From Saccharomycopsis phalli (Eukaryota > Ascomycota > Saccharomycetes > Ascoideales > Saccharomycopsidaceae), in NCBI GenBank assembly GCA_020342235.1, contig CP073212.1, positions 1,984,001-2,048,000 of the forward strand: DNA of 64,000 nucleotides, read 5' to 3'. Positions 19,111 to 28,399 of this stretch are shown here, one piece after another. The position numbers and the translations under genes are program-made. The stretch's first letter is position 1; every line of letters begins with the position of its first letter. A model generated the notes under the pieces. That model saw only the letters and a list, made by a program, of their open reading frames with translations, had not been told where the DNA came from and searched no databases.

Positions 19111-19677
19111 ATGGATAGGCGCACCTATGACCTTCTTTCTCAGAGATTGGATTACTTAGAGTTGATTAGCAACGTCCAGCACAAGGGAGACGAGCCGCAG
19201 CAGTCGTTTATCGCGCAAATCGCAGTTCTTTCCCATGAATTGGACCTGTATCTTGCCGCCAACCTTGGGGATCTCCACCAGGCGATTTTGGTGTTGAAGC
19301 GCTACAATCAATGGGGGAAAGTGGACGTTGAGCAACAGGACAGGCAGACAGTCATGAAGCGGGACTTGGTGTTGTCCAATTATAGTCATCTCGAGCAGTT
19401 GATGGCGCATCTAGGTAAGATAAAGAGCCTAGATGCCCACGAGATTCTCAAGAATCGTTTCAAGGTACAAGTGTTGGAGTACCGCCTGTTGATTAAGGAG
19501 ATTCATTCTGTTCTTCAGCGCGACGCAATGCCTGGGAGGTACCGTGAGCTTTTATTGGCCAGTGTCAATTTTATAGAGCGGTTTGTGGTGACGGTGACCC
19601 AGTACAATGAGTATGTTAATTGGGTGCGGGGGGTGTTGATGGAGAGGAGTATGAAGGTTTCGAGGGAGGTGAAGTAG
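19111..19677 (+). CDS. Helical protein, possibly dynactin p22/p24 (LDB18/DCTN3-like)
   Basis: 188 residues, almost entirely helical and free of membrane segments. The N-terminal LLSQRLDYLELI and the C-terminal FIERFVVTVTQYNEYVNWVRGVLME resemble the start and end of the dynactin shoulder subunit p22/p24, which is short, divergent and of similar length (about 180-190 residues). This is a pattern-level match only. Alternatives are another small coiled-coil subunit of a cytoskeletal or kinetochore complex. The pairing with COF1 on a shared promoter of about 100 bp is seen, but does not prove a functional link. Start ATG at 19111. Confidence 0.5.
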   Translation: MDRRTYDLLSQRLDYLELISNVQHKGDEPQQSFIAQIAVLSHELDLYLAANLGDLHQAILVLKRYNQWGKVDVEQQDRQTVMKRDLVLSNYSHLEQLMAHLGKIKSLDAHEILKNRFKVQVLEYRLLIKEIHSVLQRDAMPGRYRELLLASVNFIERFVVTVTQYNEYVNWVRGVLMERSMKVSREVK

Positions 19678-20320
19678 CATTGACTAGGAATTGATTGAAT
19701 AGTTGAATAATTGAGTTGAATTACTATTTGAATTACTATCTCAAGAACATTTCAATTAGTTGAATCACTAGTTGAGCGTCTAGTAGTCGACAATGTATAT
19801 AATACTCATCAGGCATACAATGGTTTGGTCCAATAGTTTAGGCATAGTCAACTGATTCTTGTCGGCATCTTCAAATGCCAATATCCATTCATTTTCAATG
19901 AATCCATCCGACAATCAACCACCCAAATATCCACAATTAAAGTATCAATCGTACCTCCAACTTTTCATTATCAGCCACATTTTGCAATTCATAATCAAGA
20001 TCCGTATCCACATATTCCCGGGAATTTACCAAATTAAATGCCAAATGTAACATGTCTGTACCCATCTTTATTCATTGTTACTCAAAGTCATGTTATTAGG
20101 CATTACACGAAACTCATTCTACCATCGTCTGTTTCACGTCTTGATCTGTTCCCATCTACTTTTCAACTATAAATAGCCTGTCTTGCTCCACAATAGGCCA
20201 GCAAAAATTCCATCGTGTCAACTTGTATCTTGACTTTAAGCCTAATTATGAGACTCGTTCCGTCAATGGATAAACTGGTCATTGGTGCTATTAAGGAGAA
20301 AATGGGTCAGAGTGCATAGG
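19678..20320. other. Intergenic, no gene seen
   Basis: A+T-rich, with short TTGAATTACTA/TTGAATAATTG repeats near 19685-19770. No supported frame. Confidence 0.4.
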
Positions 20321-20620
20321 TTAGAGAAGTTACAAGTTACAAAGTGAGAAATTATAAAGTGAAAAGTTGAGTTGAGAAGTTAAAGTTAAGTTAGGAAGTG
20401 AAAAGTTAAGTTGAGAAGTGAAAAGTTAAGGTGAAAAGTTAACAAGGTGAAAAGTCAAACAGTAAAGAAGTGAAAGAAGTAAAGAAGTGAAAGAAGTAAA
20501 GAAGTGAAAGAAGTAAAGAAGTGAAAGAAGTAAAGAAGTGAAAAGTGACAAAGTTGAAAACTTACGAAACTAAGTAGATGAAAAAATCAAAAGGAAAGTT
20601 AAAAGAAGTTAAAAGAAGCT
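20320..20620 (+). repeat. Purine-rich tandem repeats (GTGAAAAGTTAAGTTGAGAA; AAGTAAAGAAGTGAAAG)
   Basis: Two adjoining arrays with a strong purine bias on the plus strand: about 20330-20455 (units around GTTAAGTTGAGAAGTGAAAA) and about 20455-20545 (17-bp units AAGTAAAGAAGTGAAAG). Confidence 0.85.
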
Positions 20621-21400
20621 GAAGAAAGTTAATGGAAATTAATAAGTCCATTGAAACCTAACAAGGCTTATCAAACTTATCAAGGTTTATAAAATTCAAC
20701 TGGGTTTATGAACTTAATAAGGCATATGAAAGCTTAATTACCTCTTTTCATCACATGGCTAACCGTTGTACTCACATCCTCTTTATTACAATCTACCTAT
20801 TAATTCATCTCTTATTACAATCTACCTATTAATTCGTCTCTTATTATATCCTACCTCTAAATTCATCTCTTATTATATTCTACGCTGTACCAAATTCTTT
20901 TCATGACCACTCAACTAATCTCTCCCATGTCAAGCTTGTCAAACTGCCACTAGAAAAGCAAATATTGTTTAAAAGGCTGGCAAAATATCAAATGAGAAAT
21001 CGCATAGCAACAAGCCAGGTAAATTAGATTTAACTTCGTACGTCCCAATTAGGTAATGGCGATGATTTATTTCACATGAGTTATCATGTCACTGCTTGCT
21101 TCTATGCATGCATGTCACCTCAATCCATCTGGTTAATGCTTCAAATTGTATACACATGCAGCTATACTGAGCCGGTAGATTCAACAGAGTACCCTTCATT
21201 GTCCTTTACTACTCAATAAATAAACGGAAACATGAATATTAACGTGAAGAAATACCCACAAACACTCTTGCTGTACACTTGGCCTCGTTCTGCTCTTCTT
21301 CTCGTGCTTCTCATAATTTTAGCTTGGCTGCAGCTCAAGGTTACTCACTTGAAAATTTTCCTATAAATACACAGCCATTCCCAGCGGTTTGTCAGTCACA
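20620..21400. other. Intergenic with a short repeat
   Basis: Three units of CTACCTATTAATTCATCTCTTATT at about 20805-20885. A TATA-like CTATAAATAC at 21361 belongs to the small gene downstream. Confidence 0.5.
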
Positions 21401-21589
21401 ATGCTCAAATCAGCTTACTTGTCGTTTATTGTCGCATCTATTGCTGCTGTGGTGTCTGCTTCAAACTCAGACACTACCATCCATACAGTAGATGATGCTA
21501 CCTGGACCGCGTATGCCACCACTAGTTTTCGCACTACCATTACTCTTGCTAGACCTAAACCCACTTCATTTGATGTTGCAAACAGCTAG
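21401..21589 (+). CDS. Small secreted protein candidate
   Basis: 62 residues from the ATG at 21401. A signal peptide is visible (MLKSAYLSFIVASIAAVVSA, likely cleaved after VSA). The mature part of about 42 residues is rich in Thr/Ser/Ala (SNSDTTIHTVDDATWTAYATTSF). A TATA-like CTATAAATAC lies 40 bp upstream, with a short leader. The composition suggests a cell-wall or extracellular peptide. No GPI signal, cysteines or known family are seen. It is too short to be sure, but the signal peptide plus promoter context make it better than a chance frame. Confidence 0.5.
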   Translation: MLKSAYLSFIVASIAAVVSASNSDTTIHTVDDATWTAYATTSFRTTITLARPKPTSFDVANS

Positions 21590-22655
21590 AATCACTGGCA
21601 TGTGTAGGGCTGGAAATCGGACATACTTTAGATGGATGATATAGGACTATGTATGTTGTTCTGTTGGATTCAAATGATTAATGATAAAGATGTTATATAC
21701 CATATATGAATATTCCGTTGGACTGAAGTAGAGCTACTGCCTGAGTCAGGTATTATGACACCTGTATGAAGATTCAATGTAGAATGCGCCATATAGAATG
21801 GTCAATATACATGATCAATTATAATAATCAATTACATTAATCAATCACAATAATCCATTACAATAATAAATTACAATATTCAATTACAACGTATTCAATA
21901 AATGGTAGCTTACTCTGAAAAATCCGCAAGTACTGGACCAGCGGAATTTAGTCAGTTGCAAAGGGCACTGGTACTTTTAGCCGGGTATTCTGTCGCCTGT
22001 GATTTGTGCAAACCCATTACATGCCTTTACTACCCACCACCAACAGGATAATAATATTTTTTTGTGCTTAAATTGACTCTGGAATTACGGTTATTTTTCA
22101 GTATATTTTGACTCGCATCCTGAGTCAGCATTGATGAAACCACTCAGCTCTCACTATCTAGGATTACACTAAATTTGACCAGGTTATCCATTCTCATGTT
22201 GTCCATTATACTTGAAATGATTGTGTAACTATCTGGGTGCCCTTTTTCAAGTTTTCCCACTGAATCTTGTCATGTTGGGTGAATCATGTTGCAATACATT
22301 CTGGTAATACTAAACGTATGGATTGCAAATACTTTCCAAGCATGCCGTGTATTCCATTGGAGTCTAGTATTTTATCAATTTATGATGGATTCGAACTAAG
22401 AGCTCTGGACAATGATGATTATGTACATCACCAATACTAGCTACAAAAGATTAATACTGTGCCGCTTAATGTGCACCGAGACAAGCCAAGTTTCTCCTCA
22501 CGGATTTTGTCGCAGGCTCAAGAAATTGACAAACCTGCTCAAATTGAGTGTAATACGAGACAACCAATCAAGGTTTGACATGGGTTTTCTTCAGCAATGC
22601 TGCCCCAGGATGCTGCCGAGTAAAAGTTGTCGATGCCTAATCCTCGTCTGGAGAG
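21590..22655. other. Intergenic with repeats and a SINE-type 3'-end fragment
   Basis: AATAATCAATTACAATA-type repeats at about 21810-21900. At about 22048-22140 (minus sense) there is a decayed relative of the SINE 3' part: CATCCTGAGTCAGCATT, then GGAATTACGGTTA and a TTATTATCC tail. No gene is seen. Confidence 0.5.
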
Positions 22656-22950
22656 TGTGACATTGTTACTAACTTATACTCAGATATTTAGTGAATTATA
22701 GATGAGTTTCGTTTCTTTTATAATTGAATAATCGGAACGGTAGTGATGATTGAATTAATATTCTTAGATGCTTCTCCGCTATGGAAATATCTCTCCTTTT
22801 ATAGTAGAGATATCCCCTCATAAGTCTATACAGCCATGATTTTCACATCCCTTTACAACTGCATTAACTGCATGTTGTGCAGTATTGTGAGTTGGTTTTA
22901 ACGGAGAACAGATCTCCATTATTGGTGACTTGTGGTGTTCAACCTCAACA
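22656..22950 (-). mobile_element. Solo LTR-like repeat, family H, minus orientation
   Basis: Matches 27087-27384 in inverted orientation: TGTTGAGGTTGAACACCACA... CTCCTTTTATAGTAGAGATA ... CAATGTCACA. It has TG...CA ends and a TATA-like TATAAAAGG, as in an LTR. No clear 5-bp duplication. The match extends outward about 40 bp (GAGGA...CATCGACAAC), which may be remnant internal sequence. Confidence 0.6.
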
Positions 22951-23015
22951 AAAGTATATTCGTAGAATAACCTTGTATCTGGAGATAATATATAGCTAAA
23001 TACAATATATATTAG
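22951..23015 (+). mobile_element. Fragment with the SINE-type 3' end, plus orientation
   Basis: Contains GAATAACC.TGTATCTGGAGA followed by ATATATAGCTAAATACAATA, matching the 3' end of the young SINE copies. Confidence 0.55.
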
Positions 23016-23401
23016 CTTAGCTATTGCAAGCATGTCTGATTATATATACATGGAAAGGCAACTTGTTCTGGTAAAAAGGCAAGTTGTGTGAATAAAGATG
23101 CTCTAAAAAAAACAAGTTTTGACAAACAACAAAGTTGGGAAGCGAAATGAGTCGTATTATTACACTGCAGATGAAATAATATTATTTACCCATACCAGAT
23201 TAAGCTGAGGGAGAAGTCGTTATTGACAAAGTATAATCTGTGATAAATGAGATAGTATGAGATAGTATGAGATAGTATAATCTGAGATAATCTCAATCAA
23301 TAAACTCAGTCAATAATTCAAACATTTAATCAATACATCTTGTGACTCTCGTTTGCCTCAATTACAACACATTTACTCGCTCCAACTAACCAATCCATTT
23401 C
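23016..23401. other. Intergenic 3' region of PRP6, no gene seen
   Basis: Short GATAGTATGA repeats near 23250-23280. Nothing else supported. Confidence 0.4.
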
Positions 23402-26314
23402 CTAGCGACGGATTGGAAGACAATCTCGCGCAAGCTCCAACAACTCCCGAACCGACTTCCCATAATTCCGTGGGTCCTTGGCGATTCCCGGCCACACATC
23501 GCCGTACTTTGGCTCGGCCAGCTCTGCCAAATTGACCAACTCAGCGACATCACGGCCCTGTTTCACTAAACAAGCGTACTTCCAGCACCACGAGTCGCCA
23601 TACTTGTCGTTTGCGGAAATTGCCCGGTCAAACCACACCACAGCCTTGTCGAGACGGTCTTCAATGTAAAAGTTTATACCTGTGGCCAACAAGATCAAAA
23701 AGTGACCCTGGGTGCTGCGCATTGCCTGGAGCAAGTTCTTCTTCATCTCGGACCGTTTCTCCACAAGAAGAAGCCTCTCGGCCCAGATCTCGGGGCTGTT
23801 TGGGAACTTCTGGGCTGCACGACTGACTAGCAGCCGTACCTCGGCGAGGTTCCGCCATTTCTTCTCCAAGTGGATCTTAAACACCCACAACTCCACGGAG
23901 TCGTTTCGGCTGAGCCCTCTGTCGATTGCCGAGCGTGCCCGGAGCATATTGTCGCCATGCGACGCGGCCAAAAGCCGCCACAAGGCGTCACTGGCGCCAC
24001 ATGCACGAACGCCGGCGGAAAACGCCTCAGACGCCTGGTTTTTTCTGCCAAGGTCCTGAAGAATCTGGCCCTTTTGCATGTACAACTTGTCTACGTCGCT
24101 ATATACCTCGATTGCCTGTTCCACTGCGTCCAATGCCTGGTCGTGTTTGCCAAGCTGCCGCAACAAATGGACCTCTTTATACCACAATCGCGCCAGAGGC
24201 ACGTCCTGTTTTGCACTGCGCAACAACACCAATGCCCTGGTGGGGTTCTGTGACTCGGCCTCGAGCTTTGCCGCTGCTAGCCGGAGCTCGATGCTGTGTG
24301 GAAGTTTCTGTGCTGCCGACTCGAGAACTGCGCGAGCACCGGTGATATCGCGGCTCCGCCACATTTCCTTGGCGTATCTGAGCCAGAACTCGGGCAACAG
24401 AGGGTTTTCGCGGACACACTGGGCAAAATAGCCGTGCAAATCCGGTGCGGCTGTGCGCCGGAGAAAGTCGAGAAACCCGCGCCAAACAGGCGGTTCTTGC
24501 GGGTATGTGGCCACGAGATGTTCGTAGATGGCACGGCTGACGGTTGGATGGGATGGCTCGAGGTCCTGGGCACGTGCAAGTAGCTCTGCCTTGAGGTCCA
24601 AGTCCAGGTACTGTTCGAGGCCTAAAGTGAGGGTGGCTTTGATGATGGAGTGGCAGGTGAGCGGGAAGCCCTGTTGTTCGCATTTGATGGCGAGGGATTG
24701 CCATTGGGTTGCGTTGAGGGAGTTGCCGTGTTTTCTGACTGCTGCGACTCCTTTTTGTATGATTGAGATGGGGTGGGTAAGGGAGGGAGTTTTGGATGAG
24801 GATGAAACATTGGATGAAGCAGTGGATGAAACATTGGATGGGGTGGTTTTGGTATTGGAGTTGGTACTTGGCACATTTGTATTCTTTGTATTCTTTGTAT
24901 CCTTTGTATCCTCTCTATCCTTTGTATTCTCTCTATCCTTTGCATCCTCTCTATCCTTTGCATCCTCTGTATTCTTTGTATGGCCGTTGGAAACATTTGA
25001 AATCTCACTACTTTGGTCTTTCTCCTCTTGTATCTCTCTGCCTTTGGCCTCCTCCTCCTTCCTATACTCTGCCTCCTCCCCCTTCCTATACTCTGCCTCC
25101 TCCAACTTTCCAGCCTCTATCCACACCCCCTCACACCGCGGAATCGCCCGCCGTGCCCGATTGAGAACACCCCGCTTGTCCACCTCCATCTCATACAACG
25201 CCATCCACAATGCCACCGATTCAGGCACCATTTCCACCGACGCCCGTAGCAACTTCACCGCCTCATCTCCCTCCTCCAACGCCACCGCCTCCTGCCACAA
25301 CTCCTCGCTGCTCGGCACCTTTTTCAACGCCTTGCGCACCATCTTCCGCCTCGAAAACACATCGCCCTCTAGCGCAATACGGCGCCGCCACAACGCCACA
25401 CTCGTCCCGTGGCTGTTCACCGCCTCTGTCGCAAGCTTCCGGCTCATTTCCACATTGCTGTTGTGCATCTCCAAACACTCAAGCCAGATCCCCTCGTCAC
25501 TCCGACACCGCCGACACCCTTCAAGAATAACCCGCCGCGCCGTTGTCACGTGACCCGCCCGCACCTCGAGCCGCGCCAGCGCGATCCAGCCAACCGGGTT
25601 GTCGGGCTCGGTCAACCGGAGCGACCGGAACACCGCCCGCGACTTGTCAACATCGCCAAATTCTCCCTCCACCTCGTCCATTTTCGCCAAGTACTGGCCC
25701 GCATCAATCCCTCCCGGTCCTACTTCCGGTCCTCCTCCAGACACCCCGCCCGGTCCCCCGCCCAATCGCCCAAGCCGCTGCTCCAATAGCCGCCCACGCG
25801 CAGCAGAAATAAGCTCAAAGTCCGTCTCCCCAACCTCAATCTGGCTGTCGCTCGCCCCCTGCGCCACAAGCCCGGAAAGCACGCTGTCCGCCGCATGGTA
25901 GCTCCGGCGCAGCCGCCGCTCGGCCTCCCGCTCCCGCTTATTCCGGCGCGTATGGTCCACCGCCTCGGGGAGCGCCTGCCACTGGGCAGCACTGACCCCA
26001 CCCAACTGCTGCTTCAAGTCGGAAAACTGCACCAGCAGCAAAATCTCGCTCTTGCCGTCGCCGCGAACAAGCCGCGGCCGCTTCCGTCCTGCGAGCCGCG
26101 CCTCGACATCGCGATATATCCGCTCGGCTTCGTCATCGTCCTGTTCGGCAGCAAGCAATCCGGTCTCGTCGGCCGGTGGCTTGTCGTCGTCGCTTTCCGC
26201 GCCAGTCTGTGCCCCACCTAGATCCGACCGCGTGGTGAACCCGGTCGCGCCCCGGCCAATTCCGGCGACGTAGTTTGGTGGTGCCGGAAGATCCAAGAAC
26301 GCTTTCCTCTCCAT
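23402..26314 (-). CDS. PRP6: Pre-mRNA splicing factor Prp6 (U4/U6.U5 tri-snRNP)
   Basis: 970 residues. The N-terminal PRP1_N domain starts FLDLPAPPNYVAGIGRGATGF, the family signature, followed by TTRSDLGGA. A linker with a DAGQYLAKMDEVEG motif leads into tandem HAT/TPR helices from about 225 to the end (for example SRAVFRSLRLTEPDNPVGWIALARLE, WRGFLDFLRRT, ARAVLESAAQKLPHSIELRLAAAKLE). Prp6 bridges U5 with U4/U6 in the tri-snRNP. A hydrophilic low-complexity insert (about 405-525) with KDREDTKD and KNTK repeats splits the HAT array; it is encoded by a CCTTTGTATCCTCT-type minisatellite near 24880-24985. Plus-strand frames are shadows. A CACGTG lies 42 bp upstream of the ATG. Confidence 0.95.
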   Translation of the reverse strand: MERKAFLDLPAPPNYVAGIGRGATGFTTRSDLGGAQTGAESDDDKPPADETGLLAAEQDDDEAERIYRDVEARLAGRKRPRLVRGDGKSEILLLVQFSDLKQQLGGVSAAQWQALPEAVDHTRRNKREREAERRLRRSYHAADSVLSGLVAQGASDSQIEVGETDFELISAARGRLLEQRLGRLGGGPGGVSGGGPEVGPGGIDAGQYLAKMDEVEGEFGDVDKSRAVFRSLRLTEPDNPVGWIALARLEVRAGHVTTARRVILEGCRRCRSDEGIWLECLEMHNSNVEMSRKLATEAVNSHGTSVALWRRRIALEGDVFSRRKMVRKALKKVPSSEELWQEAVALEEGDEAVKLLRASVEMVPESVALWMALYEMEVDKRGVLNRARRAIPRCEGVWIEAGKLEEAEYRKGEEAEYRKEEEAKGREIQEEKDQSSEISNVSNGHTKNTEDAKDREDAKDRENTKDREDTKDTKNTKNTNVPSTNSNTKTTPSNVSSTASSNVSSSSKTPSLTHPISIIQKGVAAVRKHGNSLNATQWQSLAIKCEQQGFPLTCHSIIKATLTLGLEQYLDLDLKAELLARAQDLEPSHPTVSRAIYEHLVATYPQEPPVWRGFLDFLRRTAAPDLHGYFAQCVRENPLLPEFWLRYAKEMWRSRDITGARAVLESAAQKLPHSIELRLAAAKLEAESQNPTRALVLLRSAKQDVPLARLWYKEVHLLRQLGKHDQALDAVEQAIEVYSDVDKLYMQKGQILQDLGRKNQASEAFSAGVRACGASDALWRLLAASHGDNMLRARSAIDRGLSRNDSVELWVFKIHLEKKWRNLAEVRLLVSRAAQKFPNSPEIWAERLLLVEKRSEMKKNLLQAMRSTQGHFLILLATGINFYIEDRLDKAVVWFDRAISANDKYGDSWCWKYACLVKQGRDVAELVNLAELAEPKYGDVWPGIAKDPRNYGKSVRELLELARDCLPIRR

Positions 26315-26355
26315 TGAAAAATTAAATGGCCCGAGGCAGTGGTATACTGTATGAT

Positions 26356-26361
26356 CACGTG
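26356..26361. promoter_or_regulatory. CACGTG (Cbf1-like) upstream of PRP6
   Basis: TGATCACGTGATA, followed by a half-site TATCACGTT 14 bp farther upstream. Confidence 0.45.
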
Positions 26362-26576
26362 ATAGTATATCACGTTTTGCAGGACGGTTATACCGACTAG
26401 ATGCGAGTTGGACAAACGGCTAAAATACACTCACTTGACAAATTTCAGGAATGTAGGCGTATTTATACTTGATCAAGACGTAGAAGATGGTTCTTTATCT
26501 TGGTATTGAAAGATTCCAAACCCAAGAGGTTAGAGATAGTGGTTACTCTACTACTGTCAGCTATTCAAAATAAATA

Positions 26577-26942
26577 ATAATAATAATGTTTATTTACTTC
26601 TATAGCTATACTAGGCTCCCCAGAATGGTGAGATTGATATTTCACCGTCTAAAAAACTAAGGACGGCGCCGCTAATTTTGGAGTCGAGAGAAAACCCTTA
26701 CAATGGGGATAAAAACTTTCAACTTGATTTTTAAGGAACTGTCAAAGAGAAATGACTCAGAAGGAGCTATGGAGTCTCGCCCCCCGGAGGGACTACCTGC
26801 CCGGCCGCCCTTCTTGTGTACTGCAAAAAGAAAAGGAATCTACCCGTCCAGCACTAACGTGTAGAAACCTATAAGAGAATGAACTGATTTTGCGTCTGTA
26901 AAGAGGCAGCGAATCTGCGCTCTGGTTGTGAGGCCTTCGCCG
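26577..26942 (-). mobile_element. LINE-like family B copy with a 14-bp target duplication
   Basis: 366 bp, minus sense, ending GGGGAGCCTAGTATAGCTAT and a (ATT)n tail. It is flanked by ATTCAAAATAAATA at 26563-26576 and 26943-26956. The 5' part matches the 29.9-kb copy (GGTTTCTACACGTTAGTGCT / ATTCTACGTTGGTGCTGG; GGACGGGTAGATT). Confidence 0.85.
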
Positions 26943-27086
26943 ATTCAAAATAAATATCAATAAATAGACAATTACTCGACGAAACAAGCTCCCAATGAGA
27001 AATGAAACTATTTGGTCTCACTAAACCATGCTAGCTGGTGCCTCCAAGAAATTAATAAAGGCACTCAGGCAACGATGAGGAACATA

Positions 27087-27384
27087 TGTTGAGGTTGAAC
27101 ACCACAAGTAAGTCACCGATAACCGACATCTGTTCTCCGCTAGAATGAACACATGATACTGCACAACATGCAGTTAATGCAGTTGTAAAGCAATGTGAAG
27201 ATCATGGGTAAAGAGACTTATGAGGGGTTATTTCTACTATAAAAGGAGAGATATTTCCGTAGTGGAAATCATAGAAGAATATCAATTCAATCATCACTAC
27301 CATTCCGATTATTCAATTATGAAAGGAACAAAACTCATTTATAATTAACTAAATATCTGAGCATAAGTTTGTAACGATGTCACA
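27087..27384 (+). mobile_element. Solo LTR-like repeat, family H, plus orientation
   Basis: 298 bp starting TGTTGAGGTTGAACACCACA and ending GTAACGATGTCACA, with CTATAAAAGGAGAGATAT as a TATA region near 27239. Inverted partner of 22656-22950. Flanks are not duplicated. Confidence 0.6.
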
Positions 27385-27423
27385 CTCAATAGAAGAGGAA
27401 TTCGACATCGACAACATTTGTTT

Positions 27424-27648
27424 TTAATCATAGGCAGTTGTATCAGTGCTGATGAATGTTTTCCCTGTCCAGCATTGTTGCCTTGGATTTTCCCAAGTGA
27501 AAGTATCGTTTAATAACTGTGTTTCGGAGACTATGTAGCTAGATCCAAAAATAAACATCAATGTATAGTAAGTGGATTGAAACATACTTGTGCAATTGAC
27601 GAATAGAGGTAGACTTGGATGACTTTTTAGTTTGAAACGATTTTCCAT
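27424..27648 (-). CDS. Small hypothetical ORF, doubtful
   Basis: 74 residues from the ATG at 27648. It has a hydrophobic stretch in the middle (YYTLMFIFGSSYIVS) and Thr/Ser-rich ends (FISTDTTAYD). A TATA-like TATAAATA lies about 70 bp upstream on the minus strand. No family is recognised. It abuts the family-H repeat and could be a chance frame in decayed retroelement DNA. Confidence 0.25.
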   Translation of the reverse strand: MENRFKLKSHPSLPLFVNCTSMFQSTYYTLMFIFGSSYIVSETQLLNDTFTWENPRQQCWTGKTFISTDTTAYD

Positions 27649-28390
27649 GAAATAAAGAGTGGCTTGGATGTAGTATAGTTAGTCTATGGTATAAATTGGC
27701 TTGAATATGTGAGTATATTTATACTGCACGGTATAGTTGAATGGTAAAGAATAGCGTTGGAAAGTAACTTGGCTTGAATATAGAAGTAATGAGTAGCTTT
27801 AGTGTATCTTCAAGAGCAATTTCTGGGCTTCTATTGTTTTCGCCTTTGACCTTGGGAAATATCATCCGTATATGTATCATGTGAGGAGATTGGACTGAGT
27901 TGATTAAGAGTAGATCGACTATTTAGGGTAAATCGACTATTTAGAAGAGTAAAAATAGGACGAGGTGGCTATTTTCTAGTTATATACAAACGCAATTCTA
28001 GTGGCTATATTCAGTAGGTGTAGCATAGAAAGAGGTTTGGATATTGTATACATAGCTCTACCACTTATATCGGTTGTTGGATTGTGTATACCATTAAATA
28101 GGTTGATGTAATATAGAACTTTAGGGTGACCCTTTCTTCTTCTCCATTACACCCCTCTTATGCTTAGAGAACCCTCTGAATCTCAAAATGGTTTCTAGCA
28201 TAAACTTTGAGTAGTTCTGGACATGATTTCTTGAGCTCACTGAGGCGTAGCTATTGGTAATTTTTTTCAATGTCAAGTCCTTGAGACTTGACCTGAATAA
28301 CGAAACCTTTAGCTTTGCGTTTGTACCTCAAAAGCTTTTTTTTCAATTTGGTTAAAGTGATTGAGAGTCTCAAAAGTTTCATTACAGACT
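27649..28390. other. Intergenic, no gene seen
   Basis: A+T-rich, with GGTAAATCGACTATTTAG repeats near 27915-27945. Nothing supported. Confidence 0.4.
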
Positions 28391-28399
28391 CTACTCCCC

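Noticed and set aside
22380-22410. GTTCGAATCC (minus strand) as a possible tRNA B-box
   Set aside because: No A-box at the right distance and no cloverleaf. Probably a relic or coincidence.
23353-26273. Many frames opposite PRP6 (up to 341 codons)
   Set aside because: Shadows of the PRP6 coding strand, with low-complexity arginine/proline/serine composition.
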